This document shows, one piece after another, positions 5,984 through 6,901 of a stretch of DNA of 6,901 bases (position 1 is its first letter; the number at the start of each line of letters is the position of its first letter). A program made the position numbers and the translations under genes. The notes beneath the pieces are model-generated. The model searched no databases. It saw nothing but the letters and a program-made list of their open reading frames with translations, and was not told the origin of the DNA. Source of the stretch: Alphaproteobacteria bacterium (GTDB lineage: Bacteria > Pseudomonadota > Alphaproteobacteria > RS24); NCBI GenBank assembly GCA_029248825.1, contig JAQWIP010000152.1:1-6901 (forward strand), given 5' to 3'.

Positions 5984-6901
5984 ATGCGTAAACTTATTCG
6001 GAAAACTTGGATAACAACTCTGGCCGCCGTACCGCTTTTGGTTATGGCAAATCTGGCCATCGAAGCTTGGCGCAGCGCCGCTTGGGATGCAGAGGCCGCC
6101 ATAGCCACTGCGCAAACCTATGACGTTGAAGTCCTGCGCGATGATTTTGGCGTGCCGCATATTTTTGGCAAACGAGATGCTGACGTCGCCTTTGGGCTGG
6201 CCTATGCCCAAGCCGAAGATGATTTCGAAACCATGCAATCGCTGGTGCCGTTTTACCGTGGCCAATTGGGTCGCTCGCTTGGCATGGACGGCCTGCCCAT
6301 CGACTATCTGGTGCAATGGCTCGATGTGCGCACCTATGTCGAGACCCATTATGAGCGCGTGTTGTCGCCCGAAATCCGCGCCCATTTGCAGGCCTATGCC
6401 GATGGCATGAATTACTATGCGGCGCAGCATCCCTTTGAGGCCGACCCGAAATTATTCCCCATGAGCGGCAAAGACCTCGCGGTTGGCTTCTCGCTACAGC
6501 ACCTTCTCTTCTATGGTTTTGAAAGCCATATTGGCGAGCTGTTCGCCGATAGCCCGCAACGCGAATTGGCACTTGCGCCGGACAATGCGCTGTCTCGCCA
6601 CATCGGCGCGGCTGGCCTGCCTGTCGGCTCCAATGCATTTGCCATGAATAGCAATAAATCGAGCGATGGCAGCACCCGCATCATCATTAACTCGCCCCAG
6701 CCGATATCGGGGTTAAAGCCTTTGGCGATAAACGGCATGCCGGGAAAAATGCCGCCATGCATGTCCCAGCCTTCTTGGCTTTTCACATGCGCCTCATACC
6801 AAGCCACGGGGCCGTTCAGGGGTTGGTGCGAGTTAATGATGATGCGGGTGCTGCCATCGCTCGATTTATTGCTATTCATGGCAAATGCATTGGAGCCGAC
6901 A
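5984..6901 (+). CDS. penicillin amidase / acyl-homoserine-lactone acylase family protein, partial and scrambled after codon 237
   Basis: This is an Ntn-hydrolase precursor. Residues 1-26 are basic then hydrophobic (MRKLIRKTW, then a core to about 26), fitting export to the periplasm or an N-terminal anchor. The alpha chain begins near YDVEVLRDDFGVPHIFG (46-62) and GLAYAQAEDDFETM (71-84), both typical of the family. Self-cleavage is expected before S216 in VGSNAFA; this serine (TCC 6629-6631) becomes the beta-chain N-terminal nucleophile. GGGAG at 5971-5975 supports ATG 5984. Family members run to 700-850 residues and hydrolyse amides such as beta-lactam side chains or acyl-homoserine lactones. 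The chain resembles the PvdQ/AHL-acylase side more than penicillin G acylase, but the substrate is not provable. Only 5984-6695 is credible. Beyond that the plus strand, though open to the window end, is antisense to the real continuation, and proline replaces the catalytic histidine at codon 238. Confidence 0.85.
   Translation, partial: MRKLIRKTWITTLAAVPLLVMANLAIEAWRSAAWDAEAAIATAQTYDVEVLRDDFGVPHIFGKRDADVAFGLAYAQAEDDFETMQSLVPFYRGQLGRSLGMDGLPIDYLVQWLDVRTYVETHYERVLSPEIRAHLQAYADGMNYYAAQHPFEADPKLFPMSGKDLAVGFSLQHLLFYGFESHIGELFADSPQRELALAPDNALSRHIGAAGLPVGSNAFAMNSNKSSDGSTRIIINSPQPISGLKPLAINGMPGKMPPCMSQPSWLFTCASYQATGPFRGWCELMMMRVLPSLDLLLFMANALEPT
6622..6695 (+). repeat. left arm of a 74-bp perfect inverted repeat
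   Basis: This stretch is identical over 74 bases to the reverse complement of 6828-6901; paired positions sum to 13523. It encodes the acylase segment from the residues just before nucleophile S216 through N236-S237. Beyond the arm the match decays to 8 of the 10 bases nearest the junction (CGCCCCAGCC here against CGCACCAACC from the other arm) and then disappears. Confidence 0.97.
6696..6827 (-). other. inverted 132-bp segment: true continuation of the acylase beta chain
   Basis: Read on the minus strand from 6828 to 6694, this encodes HQPLNGPVAWYEAHVK, then GWDMHGGIFPGMPFIAKGF and NPDIGWG. These are recognisable beta-chain segments of penicillin-amidase/AHL-acylase proteins, including the GxPFIAxGxN..IxWG block. 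Joined to codon 237 of the upstream gene, it continues in frame and places histidine at beta position 23, where PvdQ has a catalytic-site histidine. As written on the plus strand the same DNA gives an unrelated, cysteine- and methionine-rich peptide. The native orientation is therefore opposite to the one present. Confidence 0.85.
6828..6901 (-). repeat. right arm of the 74-bp inverted repeat, cut by the window end
   Basis: This is the perfect reverse complement of 6622-6695, so on the minus strand it re-encodes the GSNAFAM nucleophile region of the acylase. The identity runs to the very last base of the window, so the palindrome may continue further. No mismatch occurs within the 74 bases, including third codon positions, which points to a very recent copy or a copying artefact. 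Confidence 0.97.

Noticed and set aside
5963..6638. Two long minus-strand ORFs (155 and 198 codons) beneath the acylase
   Set aside because: They are antisense to the acylase alpha chain, whose own motifs and start are clear; they look like shadows produced by GC-rich third positions.
6511..6879. Minus-strand ORF of 122 codons at the window end, looking like a separate acylase-like gene
   Set aside because: Its first 60 or so residues are the inverted copy of the acylase beta-chain start and its remainder is antisense of the same gene's alpha region. It is a product of the inverted repeat, not an independent gene.
6622..6901. Hairpin telomere of a linear replicon
   Set aside because: The palindrome lies inside a conserved coding sequence, has a 132-nt loop that is itself coding, and breaks an enzyme near its active site. 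A natural replicon end would not be expected here.

Overview
The window looks like mid-GC bacterial chromosome, probably from an alphaproteobacterium. That rests only on codon style and gene families (SulP/STAS, bacterial renalase, the APLTN-type Old Yellow Enzyme); there is no rRNA or phylogenetic marker. No tRNA, rRNA, CRISPR array, insertion sequence or phage gene was seen.

Layout. (1) Positions 1-107 hold a short stretch open from the left edge and a candidate promoter. (2) Positions 108-563 (+) encode a small single-domain cupin. (3) Positions 564-773 lie between converging genes. They hold a 28-codon ORF with an almost ideal Shine-Dalgarno sequence and a likely intrinsic terminator serving the minus strand. 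(4) Four genes run leftward in the order HI0933/YhiN flavoprotein (5848-4616), SulP anion transporter with STAS domain (4544-2943), renalase-like FAD enzyme (2934-1933) and Old Yellow Enzyme-type FMN oxidoreductase (1844-774). The SulP and renalase genes are 8 nt apart and almost certainly cotranscribed. The 71-nt and 88-nt gaps elsewhere allow either one operon or several promoters. (5) A 135-nt divergent region leads to a rightward, exported penicillin-amidase/acyl-homoserine-lactone-acylase family gene starting at 5984, which runs off the window.

How the genes work together. Three of the four leftward genes are flavoproteins, two FAD-type and one FMN-type, so the cluster has a redox or metabolite-repair flavour. 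The SulP transporter would bring in an inorganic anion. No single pathway connecting them can be proved from sequence.

The main anomaly is at the right end. The last 74 bases (6828-6901) are a perfect reverse complement of 6622-6695, inside the acylase gene just after its nucleophile. The 132 bases between the arms (6696-6827) read as authentic acylase only on the opposite strand, where they restore the catalytic histidine 22 residues after the nucleophilic serine. As written, the plus strand is therefore scrambled after codon 237. The simplest reading is a foldback (snap-back) chimera at a contig end, with the loop placed in the wrong orientation. A real DNA-inversion element is a less likely alternative.
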